Shown: positions 45,851-58,269 of the stretch, piece by piece
Position numbering within the stretch: the stretch's first letter is position 1
Layout of the letters: the number at the start of each line of letters is the position of its first letter
NCBI RefSeq assembly: GCF_024166365.1
Contig: NC_064826.1
Span: 61,893,001 to 61,957,000, forward strand
Length of the DNA: 64,000 nucleotides
Reading direction: 5' to 3'
From: Elephas maximus indicus
Taxonomy: Eukaryota > Chordata > Mammalia > Proboscidea > Elephantidae
Position numbers and translations under genes: made by a program
The notes under the pieces: model-generated
The model's database searches: none
What the model saw: the letters and a program-made list of their open reading frames with translations, nothing else
What the model was told of the DNA's origin: nothing

Positions 45851-47699
45851 AATTCTGCTTATAGGAAAGTTATTACATTATTTCTTTCATATTTTATCCC
45901 CCCACTTTGCTGTAACTTTCTAAAGCTGCTAGTTGGATGTTGGACCTCTAATTTTCCTATTTTTCCTCACTTATTTCAAACTCTGTCTTGCTTGTTCTAC
46001 TTTCTGGGAGGTTTCCTAGAGGCTATCCTCTAACTCTTCTACTGAATTTTTCATTTTTAATAATCTGTTTTATTTTCCAAGAGCTCTTCCTTGGTAACTT
46101 CATATTACTTGTTTATAGCCTCCTGTTTTGCCACATGTATACAATCAATACCCTCTTTTTATCTCTGACCATATATATTATATGCACTTTAAGTATTGTT
46201 TTCCTCACTCTCTGTACTGTCTCTGCTTTCTCTAAGTTCCTTGTTTCAGCTTATTTTAGTTCCCATTTTTCACGTTAACTGTTTCCTTCAGATGTCTGAT
46301 AATTCTTGGTTATCTTTTCATATGTGTGGTTATCTTTTCATATGTGAGGCAGGACTCATTGATGAGCAGACTCCTCTAAAGGTAATCTGGCAGGTTCGTT
46401 TAGTTAAAGGAACCCCAGCTGAAGACCTTTTCTCTTGGGCTGATTCAGTTCCTCAGAGAGAATTCTCCCAATATCTCACCTGGGAGTATATGTCTAGAAG
46501 CCAAAAGGGAAAGTTTACTGAATCCTTGTATGTCAGTTTGACACCTCACCCCTGACCTCAGCTGTGCCCAGCGTCTCCAAGTCCACAACCTCTCTCGATT
46601 CAAAATTTCCAGGGAGAAAAGCTCCTATCTTCTCCCAGGATGGCTTCCCCACTCTGCAGATAGTCAGACTTGAGCATTTTCTGATCTACTAAATCTATTT
46701 TCACACATAGATCTGTTTTCTATCTTCCAAAAATTTGGTAATACCTCTGTCTTGATGTCATCTGCTCTCACATTCTTTTTATACATGTGGGTTTATACAT
46801 TTTTATTTTATTCCTTTACTGTCATTTCAATAATGTTTTTGGAGGGTGCAAGGATAACTATGAATATTAAATCCACATTGTTTAATGCCAGAAATCTTCC
46901 TGAGAGTTATTCAATTAGAGGAAGTTCAAGAATATATAATGATTTATTAATCCTGCTATTATTTTGTATGGTTGGGGAATAAAGGGAAGTTCTAGATAAA
47001 GGAATACTTTAAAAGCTAAAACTTTTATTTATCCACATATTCCTTAATCGTCCCTGACTACATAAACAATATGGGAGACTCTCAGTGTTTGAGGCAGTAA
47101 GAGCTAGAAGTCCCAAGAATAATGTTATTGTATGAATACTAAACTAAGCCATGGAGACTTCAAGGTCTCAACTTTTCCTTCTCTTCTCCTTTTGCCTCCT
47201 TTTCCCAACAGGGAGGATGGGAATTGGATAGCAAGAAATCAGGGTGAATTAGCGAGGCAAGATGGACCAAGGCTGAACTGAGGAAACTGAGTTAGTTGTA
47301 TGAAAGCTGAAATTTGTAGCTTTCCAAATTCGTCTTGACACCTTTGAATGGTGACTTGCATCGGAGACCTGGCAAAAATATTGATTTGTGTTGCTCTCCT
47401 ACTTCTTTTTGGAATTTTCTCCTACACATATCCTCTCCTTCCTGATCTTAGACCCTCTTCCAGTGGATGTCATTTTCAACCCCAGACCTCTTCTCTCAAA
47501 ATTTCAATCTCTTTTTTTTTATTTCCATCAAATAACACATCCTTCCACTTCTTCAATACTACTACTACTAATTCATTGAGAGTAGCTGTTCTTACTGAGA
47601 GTGACCTGATTTAAAGTGAAACTCTGACTGATGGAATTTGAAGGAGAGATAATTTTGAGGTTCAGGGTCTTTTAGTATTCTTTACCTTTAACATTTTTT
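45851..47699. other. Intergenic stretch without a recognised gene
   Basis: AT-rich. It contains a perfect 20-bp tandem duplication at 46307-46346. Open frames such as 45988-46278 and 46196-46555 have no coding support. Confidence 0.45.
46307..46346. repeat. Perfect 20-bp tandem duplication
   Basis: The unit 'tggttatcttttcatatgtg' occurs twice in direct succession (46307-46326, 46327-46346). Confidence 0.95.
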
Positions 47700-47940
47700 T
47701 TTCTGGAGCAGTTATAGCCAAGTGCTATAGTGACTCAGACCTTGGTTTGAATCCCAACACTATCATTTAGTATCCAAGCAATAGTGGAAAAAATATTTCC
47801 ACTCTTGAACCTCTATTTCTTTATTTTTAAAATGGGGTTAATAATATTCATCTCACAGGGTTGTTGTGAGTGGTAAATGAATTAATATAAAGCTACTAAA
47901 CAGTTCCAGGTGCTATAAACCACAAAATGAATACTTCCAT
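47700..47940 (+). mobile_element. MIR SINE
   Basis: 'agtgctatagtgactcagac' through 'cagggttgttgtgagtggta' follow the MIR order in sense. Confidence 0.7.
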
Positions 47941-48118
47941 CCCTTCCTTCCTTCCCTTAATGCCATCTGACCCAGAGGAAGGAGTATGAGATCAGCCCTG
48001 CCACTACCGTTTCCTCACTCATCATTACTTTTCATGTCTCTACAAGACGAACTCTACAAGGAATAATAGCGTAGAGAAAGATCATGGTTTGGCAAAGCAC
48101 ATTGTGGGTTCCTAAACT

Positions 48119-50758
48119 CCAACTGGAGTATTTTTCAGTGAAAGAATCCTGAATGAACAATATTCTATCTTTGAAGAATGAAGATCTTCATTACAGTCAC
48201 TGTCAATGATCAGATAATATCCATACACCTACAAGGAAGACCAGTTAATACAACTATTATTTAAATTTACACACCAACCACTAAGGTCAAAGATGAAGAT
48301 ATTGAAGATTTTTACCAACTTTTCTGCAGTCTGAAATTGATCAAACATGCAATCAGGATGCACTGATAATTATTGGAGATCTGAACGCAAAAGTTGAAAG
48401 CAAAGAAGAAGGATAGATAGTTGGAAAATATGGCCTTGGTGATAGAAGCAATGCCGGAGATAGAATGATTGAATTTTGGAAAACCAACTATTTCCTCATT
48501 GCAAATACCTTTTTTCACCAAAATAAATGGGAGCTTTTATACACATGGACCTTGCCAGATGGAATACACAGGAATCAAGTCAACTATATCTGTGGAAAGA
48601 GATGATGGAAAAGCTCAATATCATCAGTCAGAACAAGGACAAAGGCTGACTGCGGTTCAGACCATCAATTACTCATATGCAAGTTCAAGTTGAAACTGAA
48701 GAAAATTGGAATACATCGACGAGAACCCAAGTCTGACTTTGAGTATATCCCACCTGAATTTAGAAACCATCTCAAGAATAGATTTGAAGCATTGAACACT
48801 AATGACCAAAGACCAGGCGAGTTGTGGAATGACATCAAGGACATCATAGATGAAGAAAGCAAAAGATCATTAAAAAGACAAGAGAGAAAGAAAAGACCAA
48901 AATGGATGTCAGAAGAGACTCTGAAACTTGCTCTTGAGGGTCAAGTAGCTAAAGCAAAAGGAAAAATGAAGTAAAAGAGCTGAACAGAAGGTTTCAAAGT
49001 GCAGCTCGAGAAGACAAAGTGTTAATGATGATATGCACAAAGACCTGGAGATAGAAAACCAAAAGGGAAGAACACACTCAGCATTTCTCAAGCTCAAAGA
49101 ACTGAAGAAAAAATTCAAGCCTCGAGTTGCAATACTGAAGGAGTCTATGGGGAAAATATTAAATGACACCGTAAACACCAAAAGAAGATGGAAGGAATAC
49201 ATAGAGTCACTATATCAAAAAGAATTACCCGACGTTCAACCATTTCAAGAGGTAGCATATGATCAGGAACCAATGGTACTGAAGGAAGACGTCCAAGCTG
49301 CATTGAAGGCATTGAAGAAAAACAAGGCTTTGGGAATTGATGGAATACCAATTGAGATGTTTCAACAAACGGATGCAGTGCTAGAAGTGCTCAATCGTCT
49401 ATGCCAAGAAATTTGGAAGACAGCTACCTGGCCAACTGACTGGAAGAGGTCCATATTTATGCCTATTTTCAAGAAAGTTGGTCCAACCGAATGTGGAAAT
49501 TATCGAACAGTATCATTAATATCACATGCAAGCAAAATTTTGTTGAAGATTATTCAAAAGTGGCTGTAGCAGTAAAGGAACTGCCAGAAATCCAAGTCAG
49601 ATTTAGAAGAGGACGTGGCATGTCATTGCTGATGTCAGATGGATCCTGGCTGAAAGCAGAGACTGCCAGAAAGATGTTTACCTGTGTTTTATTGGCTATG
49701 CTAAGGTATTCAGCTGTGTGGATCATAACAAATTATGGATAACATTTCGGAGACTGGTAATTCCTGAACACTTAATTCTGCTCATGAGGAATCTGTACAT
49801 GGATCAAGAGGCAATCTTTGGAACAGAACAAGGGAATACTGCATGGCTTAAAGTCAGGAAAGGTGCGTCGGGGTTTTATCCTTTCACCATACCTGTTCAA
49901 TCTGTATGCTGAGCAAATAATCCGAGAAGCTGGACTATATGAAGAAAAATGGGGCATCAGGTTTGGAGGAAGACTCATTAACAACCTGCGTTACGCAGAT
50001 GACACAACACTGCTTGATGAAAGTGAAGAGGACTTGAAGTGCTTACTGATGAAGATCAAAGACCACAGCCTTCAGTATGGATTACGCCTCAACATAAAGA
50101 AAATAAAAATTTTCACAAGTGGACCAATAAGCAACATCACGATAAACGGAGAAAAGATTGAGGTTGCCAAGGATTTTATTTTACTTGGATCCACAATCAA
50201 CACCCATGGAAGCAGCAGTCAAGAAATCAAAAGATGCATTGCATTGGGCAAATGGGCTGCAAGTGATCTCTTTAAAGTGTTAAAAAGCAAAGGTGTCACC
50301 ATGAGGACTAAAGTGTGCCTGACCCAAGCCATGGTGTTTTCAATCACCTCATATGCATGCAAAAGTGACAATGAATAAGGAAGACCAAAGAAGAATTGAA
50401 GCCTTTGAATTGTGGTGTTGGTGAAGAATATTGAATATACCATGGACTGCCAAAAGAACGAAGAAATCTGTCTTAGAAGCCAGAGTGCTCCTTAGAAGCA
50501 AGGATGGTGAAACTACATTTCACATGCTTTGGACATATTATTGGGAGGGATCAGTCCCTGGAGAAGGACATCAGGCTTGGTAAAGTACAGGTCAGCAGAA
50601 AAGAGGAAGACTCAAGGAAATAGATTTTGACACAGTGGCTGCAACAATGGGTTCAAGCATAGCAATGATTCTGAGGATGAGGCAGGACCGGGCAGTGTTT
50701 CATTCTGTTGTGCATAGGGTCGCTATGAGTTGGAACAGATTTGACAGCAACAACAAGC
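48119..50758 (+). mobile_element. RTE LINE copy D, with a deletion in the 5' UTR/endonuclease
   Basis: The body is clear from about 48178 to the tail ending near 50758. About 48125-48170 resembles a piece of RTE 5' UTR ('cagtgaaagaatcctgaatg'), so the start of the endonuclease is missing inside the copy. A 10-bp direct repeat, ttcctaaact, at 48109-48118 and 50759-50768 is a candidate target duplication. Confidence 0.85.
48290..50740 (+). pseudogene. RTE endonuclease-reverse transcriptase relic (copy D)
   Basis: Pieces in order: endonuclease end (48469-48693), linker (48690-48974), reverse transcriptase (49033-49569, 178 codons with LGIDGIPIEMFQQ; 49491-49742; 49718-49912) and the palm to C-terminal part (49818-50378, 186 codons). 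The catalytic YADD is intact at 49992-50003 in that last frame. Several frame changes separate the pieces. Confidence 0.9.
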
Positions 50759-50842
50759 TTCCTAAACTGTAAGAGAATAAATTTCTGTTTGTTAAAGCCA
50801 CTCGTGGTATCTTTATTATAGCAGTATTAGATAACTAAGACA
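50759..50842 (+). mobile_element. MaLR LTR 3' end fragment
   Basis: 'gagaataaatttctgtttgt' to 'tagataactaagaca' equals the last 85 bases of the LTR at 24331-24754. It is wedged between RTE-D and RTE-E. Confidence 0.85.
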
Positions 50843-51655
50843 ACCAGTAATTATCAATGCCTCTTGACTGCATGTTTGATCAATTTCAGATGGCAGAAGT
50901 TGGTAAAAATCTTCAATTTCTTCATCTTTGGCTTTATTGTTTTGTGGGTAAATTTGAACAATAGTCGTATTAACTGGTTGTCCTTGTAGGCATATGGATA
51001 TTATCCTATCTCTGACAGTGTCGTACTTCAGGACAGGCCTTGAAATGTTCTTTTTGACAATGAATGTGATGCCATTCCTCTTCAAGCTGTCATTTATGGC
51101 ATGGTAAACCATATGATTGTCCCATTCCAAATAGCCAATACCAGTCCAATTCAGCTCACTAATGCTTAGGATATTGATCTTTATGGGTTCCATTTCATTT
51201 TTGATGACTTCCAGTTTTCCTAGATTCATACTTCAAACACACATTGTCCCAATTATTAATGGATGTTTGCAGCTGTTTCTTCTAATTTTGAGTCATGTAG
51301 CATCAGCAAATGAAGGTCCCGAAAACTTCACTCTACCCACGTCATTGAGGTCAACTCTTCTTTGTGGAAGCAGCTCTTCCCCAGTTGTATTTTGATTGCC
51401 TTCCAACCTGAGTGGCTCATCTTCTGGCACTATACCAGACAATGTTCCACTGCTATTCATAAGGTTTTCACTGGTCAATTTCTTTTAGAAGTAGATTTCC
51501 AGGTCCTCCATCTACTCTGTCTTAGTCTGAAAGCTTCATTTAAACCTTCCACCATGGGTGACCCTGTTGGTATTTGAAATACCAGTGGCATAGCTTCCAG
51601 CATCACAGCAACCTGCAAGCCACTACAGTAGGACAAATTGACAGACAAATGGTGG
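50843..51655 (-). mobile_element. RTE LINE copy E, 5' end only, opposite strand
   Basis: On the minus strand: 5' UTR (about 51655 to 51235), then the start of the endonuclease frame (50816-51229; MNLGKLEVIKNEMEPIKI) up to 'DQTCSQEALIITG', where it stops at the LTR fragment. Reverse transcriptase and 3' tail are absent. Confidence 0.88.
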
Positions 51656-52684
51656 TATTGATCATTAGTGCCTAGTTTTGCTACATGCTTGGATGTTTAT
51701 ATGTGCTAGATAATTGAGGCTTGACCATTAGGTATATATCTATATGACTTACAAAAAGAATTTTAAAGAATTCAATAGAGCAACAGTTCTTTATATCTGT
51801 CTCTTCCCCAACCCTGCAGAAAATGAGTAACAAATTGTAAGTGCTGTTTTTATTTTCTGTGAAGTGAAGGAGCTTAAGATAATAGCAATGATTCATGACC
51901 CTGACCAAGAACTATATTCAGTTAAAATTGTTTTATGGAAATTTTCAAGGTACTTTAGGCAACTGAGTGGGGAAGAGTATGAAGGTAGTCATTTATATCC
52001 ATGATATTACAAAATGTTTTCTCAAAAAGCTTCTAGATTTTACCTTATTTCAAAGAAAGTTTATTTAATCTTCTGAATCCACTTTATCACTGACTCATTT
52101 CAATTAATATTTTTGCAATTGTGCTACTACTGTCTTACAAAGATCACTAAGATGGAGTAAAACTGAAAATACTCTAGTTATCTTTACAAAGTTTCACTAT
52201 AGCTATTATATATCATTATCTTTTGAATTCTTTGAGGCTGTAATTATCTTCTTAACACTATAACTGATCATTATGCTAATAAAAAAATGCTAATATCTTG
52301 TGCAAATTTTTATCACTACTTAAAATGTTTTTTTTTTTTTTTAAATGTTAGGCGAGGGCAGATTCTGGAATGTGTCACGGTACAGAATTTCAGCGTGGCC
52401 TACGTATACTATGATAACTAGCCTCAGTATCTTCCTTCAGTTCAAAGTAACATTGTGCTTTAACTTTTATAAGGACATGCAGTATGTGAATTTACAATTA
52501 TAAGAACACCCCAATGAGGGTCAGGAATTGTCAAGGTCCTCTTCATATATTTATTATGAACAAAAAAAACTAAATCCAATAAAATTGTGATATACTGTTC
52601 TGTGGTGGCAATGTGAATATATAGGCATGATTTAGGGCCCTAATCTTTATAGTCTGACAGCCCTGAGAACAAGGCCAGGTCTTT
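51656..52684. other. Intergenic stretch without a recognised feature
   Basis: AT-rich, with a T-run at about 52328-52342. No gene supported. Confidence 0.45.
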
Positions 52685-52884
52685 CAGGTAGCACGAACAG
52701 TTAAGCGGTCTACTACTGGCTGAAAGGTTGACAGTTCGAACCCATCCAAAGGTGCCTTGAAAGACCTGCTTGATGATCTGCTTCTGAAAGGTCACAGCCT
52801 TGAAAACCCTATAGAGTAGTTCTACTCTGTACACATGGAGTCACCTTAAGTCGGAATCAACTGGAAGGCAACTAGCAACAACAA
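52685..52884 (+). mobile_element. AfroSINE, longer subtype
   Basis: Diverged plus-strand copy with the RTE-like middle ('gcttgatgatctgcttctga') and tail ('ggcaactagcaacaacaa'). Confidence 0.85.
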
Positions 52885-52889
52885 GGATG

Positions 52890-53050
52890 GCCATGGGAAA
52901 ACTACTTAATGTTTCTGCTATTCAGTTTCCTCATACCAAAATGAAGCAATAATTCTTCACAGAGCTGTTAGAATTACTTTGAGATAATGTGCATAAAGCA
53001 TTTAGTATATGACTGTAGGTACTTAAGAAGCCTTCAACAAATATTAGGCC
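52890..53050 (+). mobile_element. MIR SINE
   Basis: 'tattcagtttcctcatacca', then 'gttagaattactttgagata', in MIR sense order. Confidence 0.7.
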
Positions 53051-53481
53051 TCACAATTATATTTATGGTGAGTAATTTGAATTTTTTTAGCCTATATAAT
53101 TTCTCCTTATTTTAGCAACTAATTTTTGTTCTCTTTTAGGGATCACATTTCTGAAATAAAAGTTATATAACATCTGTTCTTTATTTTTATTTGTCTTCTT
53201 GTTTATTGTGAAATTCAATACTTGAGTTTGATAAGCATATATTCTAGTTTATCATTATTAACTTTTAATCAGGTAAATTTCCTTGATATGCCTATTTTCC
53301 AATGCCAATGCTTCTATGTCTCTATGAGAGATAAACCATTTTTGGCCACTGTTGAGTTCCATTTGTGCCAGATGTGGAATGTAAACAAATCACATAATAT
53401 GAAATTTGTCTCATCCAAAACTCCAAGTAAAATGTATCTTTCATTTCTTTGATTTACCCAACTATGGTAGCTGAAACAAAC

Positions 53482-53646
53482 CAAAAACCAAAACCCACTG
53501 CCATCATCTATTCCGACTCATAGCAACCCTATAGGACAGAGTAGAACTGCCCCATAGGGTTTCCAGGGAGCACCTGATGGATTCAAACTGCCTATGTTTT
53601 GGTTAGCACCCATAGCTCTTAACCACTACGCCACCAGGGTTTCCCA
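53482..53646 (-). mobile_element. AfroSINE
   Basis: Complete minus-strand copy with a perfect 11-bp target duplication, ctgaaacaaac, at 53471-53481 and 53647-53657. Confidence 0.95.
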
Positions 53647-53869
53647 CTGAAACAAACAGAGGCTTGTTTTTCTGACATAACAAAAAGTCTGGAGGTGGGT
53701 AATTGCTGTAGTGATTCAGTGGTTTAACAATGCTAAAGCAAATATTGCTACAATTCTTGACTGTGGCAACTCCAGGAATCATGTCTAGGAAGAAGGGGGA
53801 ATGGCTGAAGAGCCATGTGAGCCACCTCCCTTCTTTCTTTTCTTCCTGTCTTTCCCTTCTCCCCCCCCT

Positions 53870-54320
53870 TTTTCTTTTTTGATTGTTCTATAATCTACAT
53901 ATAGCAACCCAAACAAAAAACAGATCTTAAATATTCCAATCAATGAGTGTTGATGAATGTATACAATGTTATAGTCATCACACCAATCAACATCTAGAAC
54001 ATTTTCATCATTCCTGAAAGTTTCCTTGTGCCTTTTACCAGCCACTCCACTCCCCACACCAGAGGCAACTATAGTTCTGATTTCTATCACTGTAAATTCA
54101 TTTTACCTATTTTTGAATTTCATAAAAATGAAATTGCACAGTATGTATTCTTGTCTGGATTTTTTCACTCAACGTATTTTTGAGATTCGCTGTGTTACAT
54201 GTATCATTGAATTATACCTTTCTATTGCCGATGAGTCGGAATTGACTCAATGGCAGCGGGTTTGGTTTTGGGTTTTTTTTTTTAGTACTTCATTGCCTGT
54301 TCCTTTTCTATCAGGTTAAC
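53870..54320 (-). mobile_element. L1 (L1M-type) 3' region, antisense
   Basis: Relative of 8898-9370 ('aaagtttccttgtgcctttt', 'tttttcactcaacgtatttt'). An AfroSINE tail-only fragment, about 54228-54285, interrupts it. Confidence 0.75.
54228..54285 (+). mobile_element. AfroSINE tail-only fragment
   Basis: Only the last block is present ('gatgagtcggaattgactca' and the T-rich tail), a severely 5'-truncated insertion. Confidence 0.85.
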
Positions 54321-54754
54321 AAAAGCTTTCTCAATAAATATCTCCTTGTTTCTCATGGGTCATACCTGGTCATGTGGCTACTCCTAGCAAGGCAGGCTAG
54401 AAAACTAATTGTCTCTCTAGCTTCTATCACGGGAGGTTGCAAAGGAGAATCAGGTTGGGAATGGCTTCTAACGGCACCACCAAAGTGATTTTAAGGTTTT
54501 AATTTTAAAGACTAGATTTAATTTTTTTTAATTAAAAGATGCTATATATATATTTTTTATGTTACTATTTGAAATGCACACTTGCATGTTTCAGGGAAAT
54601 GTAAGTTTAACTGGAAAGAAGCCAGTGAAATTTTAAGAGAAATTGTGAAGGAATAGCTTAAGAAAATACTCTTAAAATACAATTAAACATCAAAAAACAA
54701 AAAGTACATATGTAAAATTTTGAAATGTGCGATTGTAATATTAAAAAATTATAT

Positions 54755-54955
54755 TCTCCAGAACTGCATTGTCCAATATGGTAGCTACTAGCCACATGTG
54801 GCTATTAAAATTAAAATTAAATAGAATTAAAAATTCAGCCCCGAAGTTGCACTAGGCAACTAGTGGCGGGTGGCTACTATACTAGACACACAGGTACAAA
54901 ACATTTCTTCCACCATTGCAGAAAGTTCTATTGCCTAGCATTGCCCTAGAAAGGT
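54755..54955. mobile_element. hAT-type MER relic with inverted ends
   Basis: It begins 'ctgcattgtccaatatggta' and ends 'tctattgcctagcattgccc', a common mammalian hAT MITE with 'tagccacatgtggctatt' inside. Family not named. Confidence 0.65.
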
Positions 54956-55119
54956 AGGGGGAGAGCGGAAAAGATAAATTTTCATCATTAGAATACAATA
55001 TTAATTGAGTTGGGGAACTATCAGAGCATGGTGGGTAGTTTTATTACAGAAAGCTTTAGTAAATATTTAAGTAAATATTAAGCAAGAGAGGGAGAGATAG
55101 AAGAAAAATATTCATTTTT

Positions 55120-55290
55120 TCTTTCAGTATAAATTTGTTGATTACTTACCATTGACTTTTGGGATTCAGTAATGAACAACATAGACAAAGTCACTGCTTT
55201 CAGGGAGCTTCTGGCATGGGATAGGGGAGAGACATAAAATAAACAAATGATGTCAGGTAGAGACAAGTCCTATGAAATATTATTGCATAT
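55120..55290 (-). mobile_element. L2 LINE 3' end, antisense
   Basis: 'tttgttgattacttaccatt', 'gatgtcaggtagagacaagt' and the 'agggagcttctggcatggga' stretch fit an antisense L2 end. Confidence 0.55.
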
Positions 55291-55424
55291 GGTGGGGGTT
55301 AAGAAGATAATATGCCCAATGGATTAAATATCATGAATTGGGCTTCCCAAGGAAACCAGTTAGAAAAAATAGGAGGGGGTTTCAGAGAGTAGGATACTTT
55401 ATTTGAGACTACTAATGGGGTATA

Positions 55425-55631
55425 GGAGGAGCCCTGGTGGTGCAGTGATTAAGCGCTCAGGTGCTAACTGAATGGTCAGCAGTTTGAACACACAAGCCAG
55501 CTGCTCCATGGGAGAAAAATGTGGAAGTCTGCTTCCGTAAAGATTTATAGCTTTGGAAACCCTATGGGGCAGTTCTACTCTGACTTATAGGGTCACTATA
55601 AGTCAGAATTCAACCTGACAGCAGTGGGTTT
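55425..55631 (+). mobile_element. AfroSINE, subtype with insertion
   Basis: Complete plus-strand copy. Target duplication taatggggtata (55413-55424) versus taatgggctata (55632-55643), one mismatch. Confidence 0.93.
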
Positions 55632-55643
55632 TAATGGGCTATA

Positions 55644-56811
55644 AATATCAGTCATGACAAAGTCTACAATGTAACAATAGAAAAGGCTGACTGAGGTCAG
55701 ATGGAGGACTAGATCATTGGAAGATAGGAGGTTAAGTAACTGAGAGGTCTGTGTACCGGAGGGATCATCTACATGAATTGAAATCAAGAATTATGACAGG
55801 AAGTATAGAAGAATCAATGAGGTCAATAAGGGCAGGTCTAAAATCTTCAAGGAATGAGGGCGGTACGTAGGTGGGACAGTTTTATGGCACAGACTTCAAA
55901 GGTCTCATGGTCTAGGATGTAGCAAAGAGCAAGAAGACTCTTACCCCACTCTAAGTCTATTAGTACAAAGGATTTGGGGGAGAAACAGCCCCCGCTCAAG
56001 AGGACTGCAAGGAAATCAGTGTACTAGAGGAGAGCCCAGGTTCACCAAATCAAGAGGGTAAAGGTAAAGATCAGAGAAGAGGTTGCAGATATTCAGTATT
56101 TTGCTATGACTGTAAATTCTATACGGCATATTGGAAAGGTTTCATTTCAGAGATGAAAGAGAAATGGAGGAAGCATAAGACGGGGGTTGTTTTACAGAAA
56201 ATGTGGAAGGTTCTCTTGAGTTTTAGTTATGTAAACAAAAAAGAAGAAAAGAAAATGGAAAATTGAAGCAATTAGCTGGATGATTCAGTTGTTCTGCTTT
56301 TCTAGATTAATGTATTAATTCTTAATTTGTATTGTGCAGACATATCTTATATAAATCATCAAAGATGAAACATGAGATTAAAGGGGTCAAAACTATATAA
56401 GGCTCTGTGGAGTCATTATTTCCACTACTTTTTCTAGTTCCTAGTTCCTGCAGTGGTTCTTTATAACAGTTCAGATTAAAATACCTGGAACAGAAATTAT
56501 CACAAAAAAAATTAGTGAAAATCAATTCATGTTTTTCATTAACTGAACAGGTAATAGGGTGAAAAACAGTCATGGAAAGTGCTGAGAATAGAGTTCATGA
56601 TCCCAGTTCCTCAGCAATCTTACAATGGTTTTTAAATCTATTGATAAATGTTGCCCAGATCCATTATTTCGTTAGAGTTTGCAAAATGATTATTTTCTAA
56701 TTCTATCATTCATTCTGAATTTTTCTTTCCTCAGCTTGTTTATATCCCCACCTTGGTGTATAGTGGAGTTTGTTGCAAATTTTTCTGTGGGGTTTTTGTT
56801 TGTTTGATTTT
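55644..56811. other. Intergenic stretch without a recognised feature
   Basis: Apparently single copy; the first third is purine-rich. No gene supported. Confidence 0.45.
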
Positions 56812-56953
56812 TTTAGGAATTACTTTATAGCGACCCTATAGGACAGAGTACAACTGCCCCATGGGGCTTCCAAGGAGCCCCTGGTAGATTCGAACTGCCA
56901 GCATTTGGGTTAGCAGCTATAGTACTTAACTACTGCACCACCACGGTTTCCTT
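56812..56953 (-). mobile_element. AfroSINE, tail-truncated
   Basis: Minus-strand copy that starts inside the terminal block ('actttatagcgaccctatag') and keeps the head ('ctgcaccaccacggtttcc'). Confidence 0.88.
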
Positions 56954-56959
56954 TTTTTG

Positions 56960-57720
56960 TTTACACTTTATTTTTAAATTATGAAAAAACATAGCATTTA
57001 GGTATATTCAGAAAAGTCTATCTTTATGTCCCTTTCTCCTCCATTCTCTCCTCCCCCTCCATCTATAGATAACCAATTTTTTAAGTGTTTGGTTTATACT
57101 TGCATTATTTCTTTCTGAAAATGTAAACAAATACAGACAGACAGACATGCCTACACCCTTTTTTTTTTTTTTACATGAAAGCTGGCACACTGTGAACACT
57201 GTTCTGTACCTTGCTTATTTCACTCAATAATAATACATCCTGGAGATAGTGCCATTTCAGGATACAGAGATTGTCTTGCTTCTTTTTCTCAGCCCTAAAG
57301 TGCTCCATGTGTGGATCTACCACTGTTCATTCAAGCAATCCTCTTATTGATGGACATTTGCCTTCTTTCCAGCCATTAAACACAATGCTTCAATGAATAG
57401 CCTTGTGTATACATCACTGTATTTCTGCTAGTTTATTTTTAGGGTACATTCCTAAAAATGGCATTACTGGATCAAAGAGTAAATACATATATAATCTTGA
57501 TAGTTTTTGACAAATTTCCCCTGACAGGAATTGTGCCATTTTGCATTTCTATCAGCAACTTGTAAGAGTAGCTATTCCCCACAGCCTTGCCAACATGTAT
57601 GTTGTCAAACTTGTGGATTTTTGCCAACCTGGGAGGTATGGAATGGTATCTGAGTGAAGTTTTAATTTGCATTTGTCTTATTATGAGCTGGGCCCATTAT
57701 TTTTTCCTATATTAAAGTAA
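56960..57720 (-). mobile_element. L1-type LINE, antisense
   Basis: 'tgcttatttcactcaataat', 'ggcattactggatcaaagag' and 'aatttgcatttgtcttatta' appear in the usual antisense order of an old L1/half-L1 ORF2 end and 3' UTR. Confidence 0.75.
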
Positions 57721-58035
57721 TATTTACGTTTTTTTCTGAAAACACTTGTTAATACCTTTTGACTGTGTTTCTAACCTTGATTAATTGAAGATGGTCTTCC
57801 CCTACTAAGAATTGTATCAAATATACATTTCCCCAAATTTAAATTCTATAACAAAAACTATGACTAAAAAGGTAAAAAAGAAATTATAAGTTCATATCTG
57901 TTTGGCACATATTTGGCAGATAATTGCTTATAGAACAGAATCTCTGTCTTCAGACCTCCTGCATCACTGTCACCTAGCCTACTTGTTAAATGTACAGATT
58001 CTTGTGTCCTGTTCTAAGACCACCTGACCTGGAAA
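57721..58035. other. Intergenic stretch without a recognised feature
   Basis: AT-rich; possibly a short old repeat near 57940-58035. No gene supported. Confidence 0.4.
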
Positions 58036-58120
58036 TTTAGGGTTTCCAAGGAGCAGCTGCTGGATTTGAACCTTTTGGTTAGCAGCCAAGCTCTTAACCA
58101 ACTGCACCACCAGGGCTCCA
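58036..58120 (-). mobile_element. AfroSINE head fragment
   Basis: Minus-strand copy with the tail and part of the middle missing ('tttggttagcagccaagctc'). Confidence 0.85.
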
Positions 58121-58269
58121 AGCATTCCGTATAATTCATATGTGCATTAAAGCTTTCGAACCAATGTAGTAAAAGGTTTGAAATCACGATATCAACTAAC
58201 TTAATCCAGAACTGAGATATTAACAAAACAAAATGTCTAGGTTTTTTTTTTTTAAAGACCTACTATAAA

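Noticed and set aside
49818..50378. 186-codon reverse transcriptase frame as an active gene
   Set aside because: It is one piece of RTE-D. The upstream frame is interrupted several times and the endonuclease start is missing.
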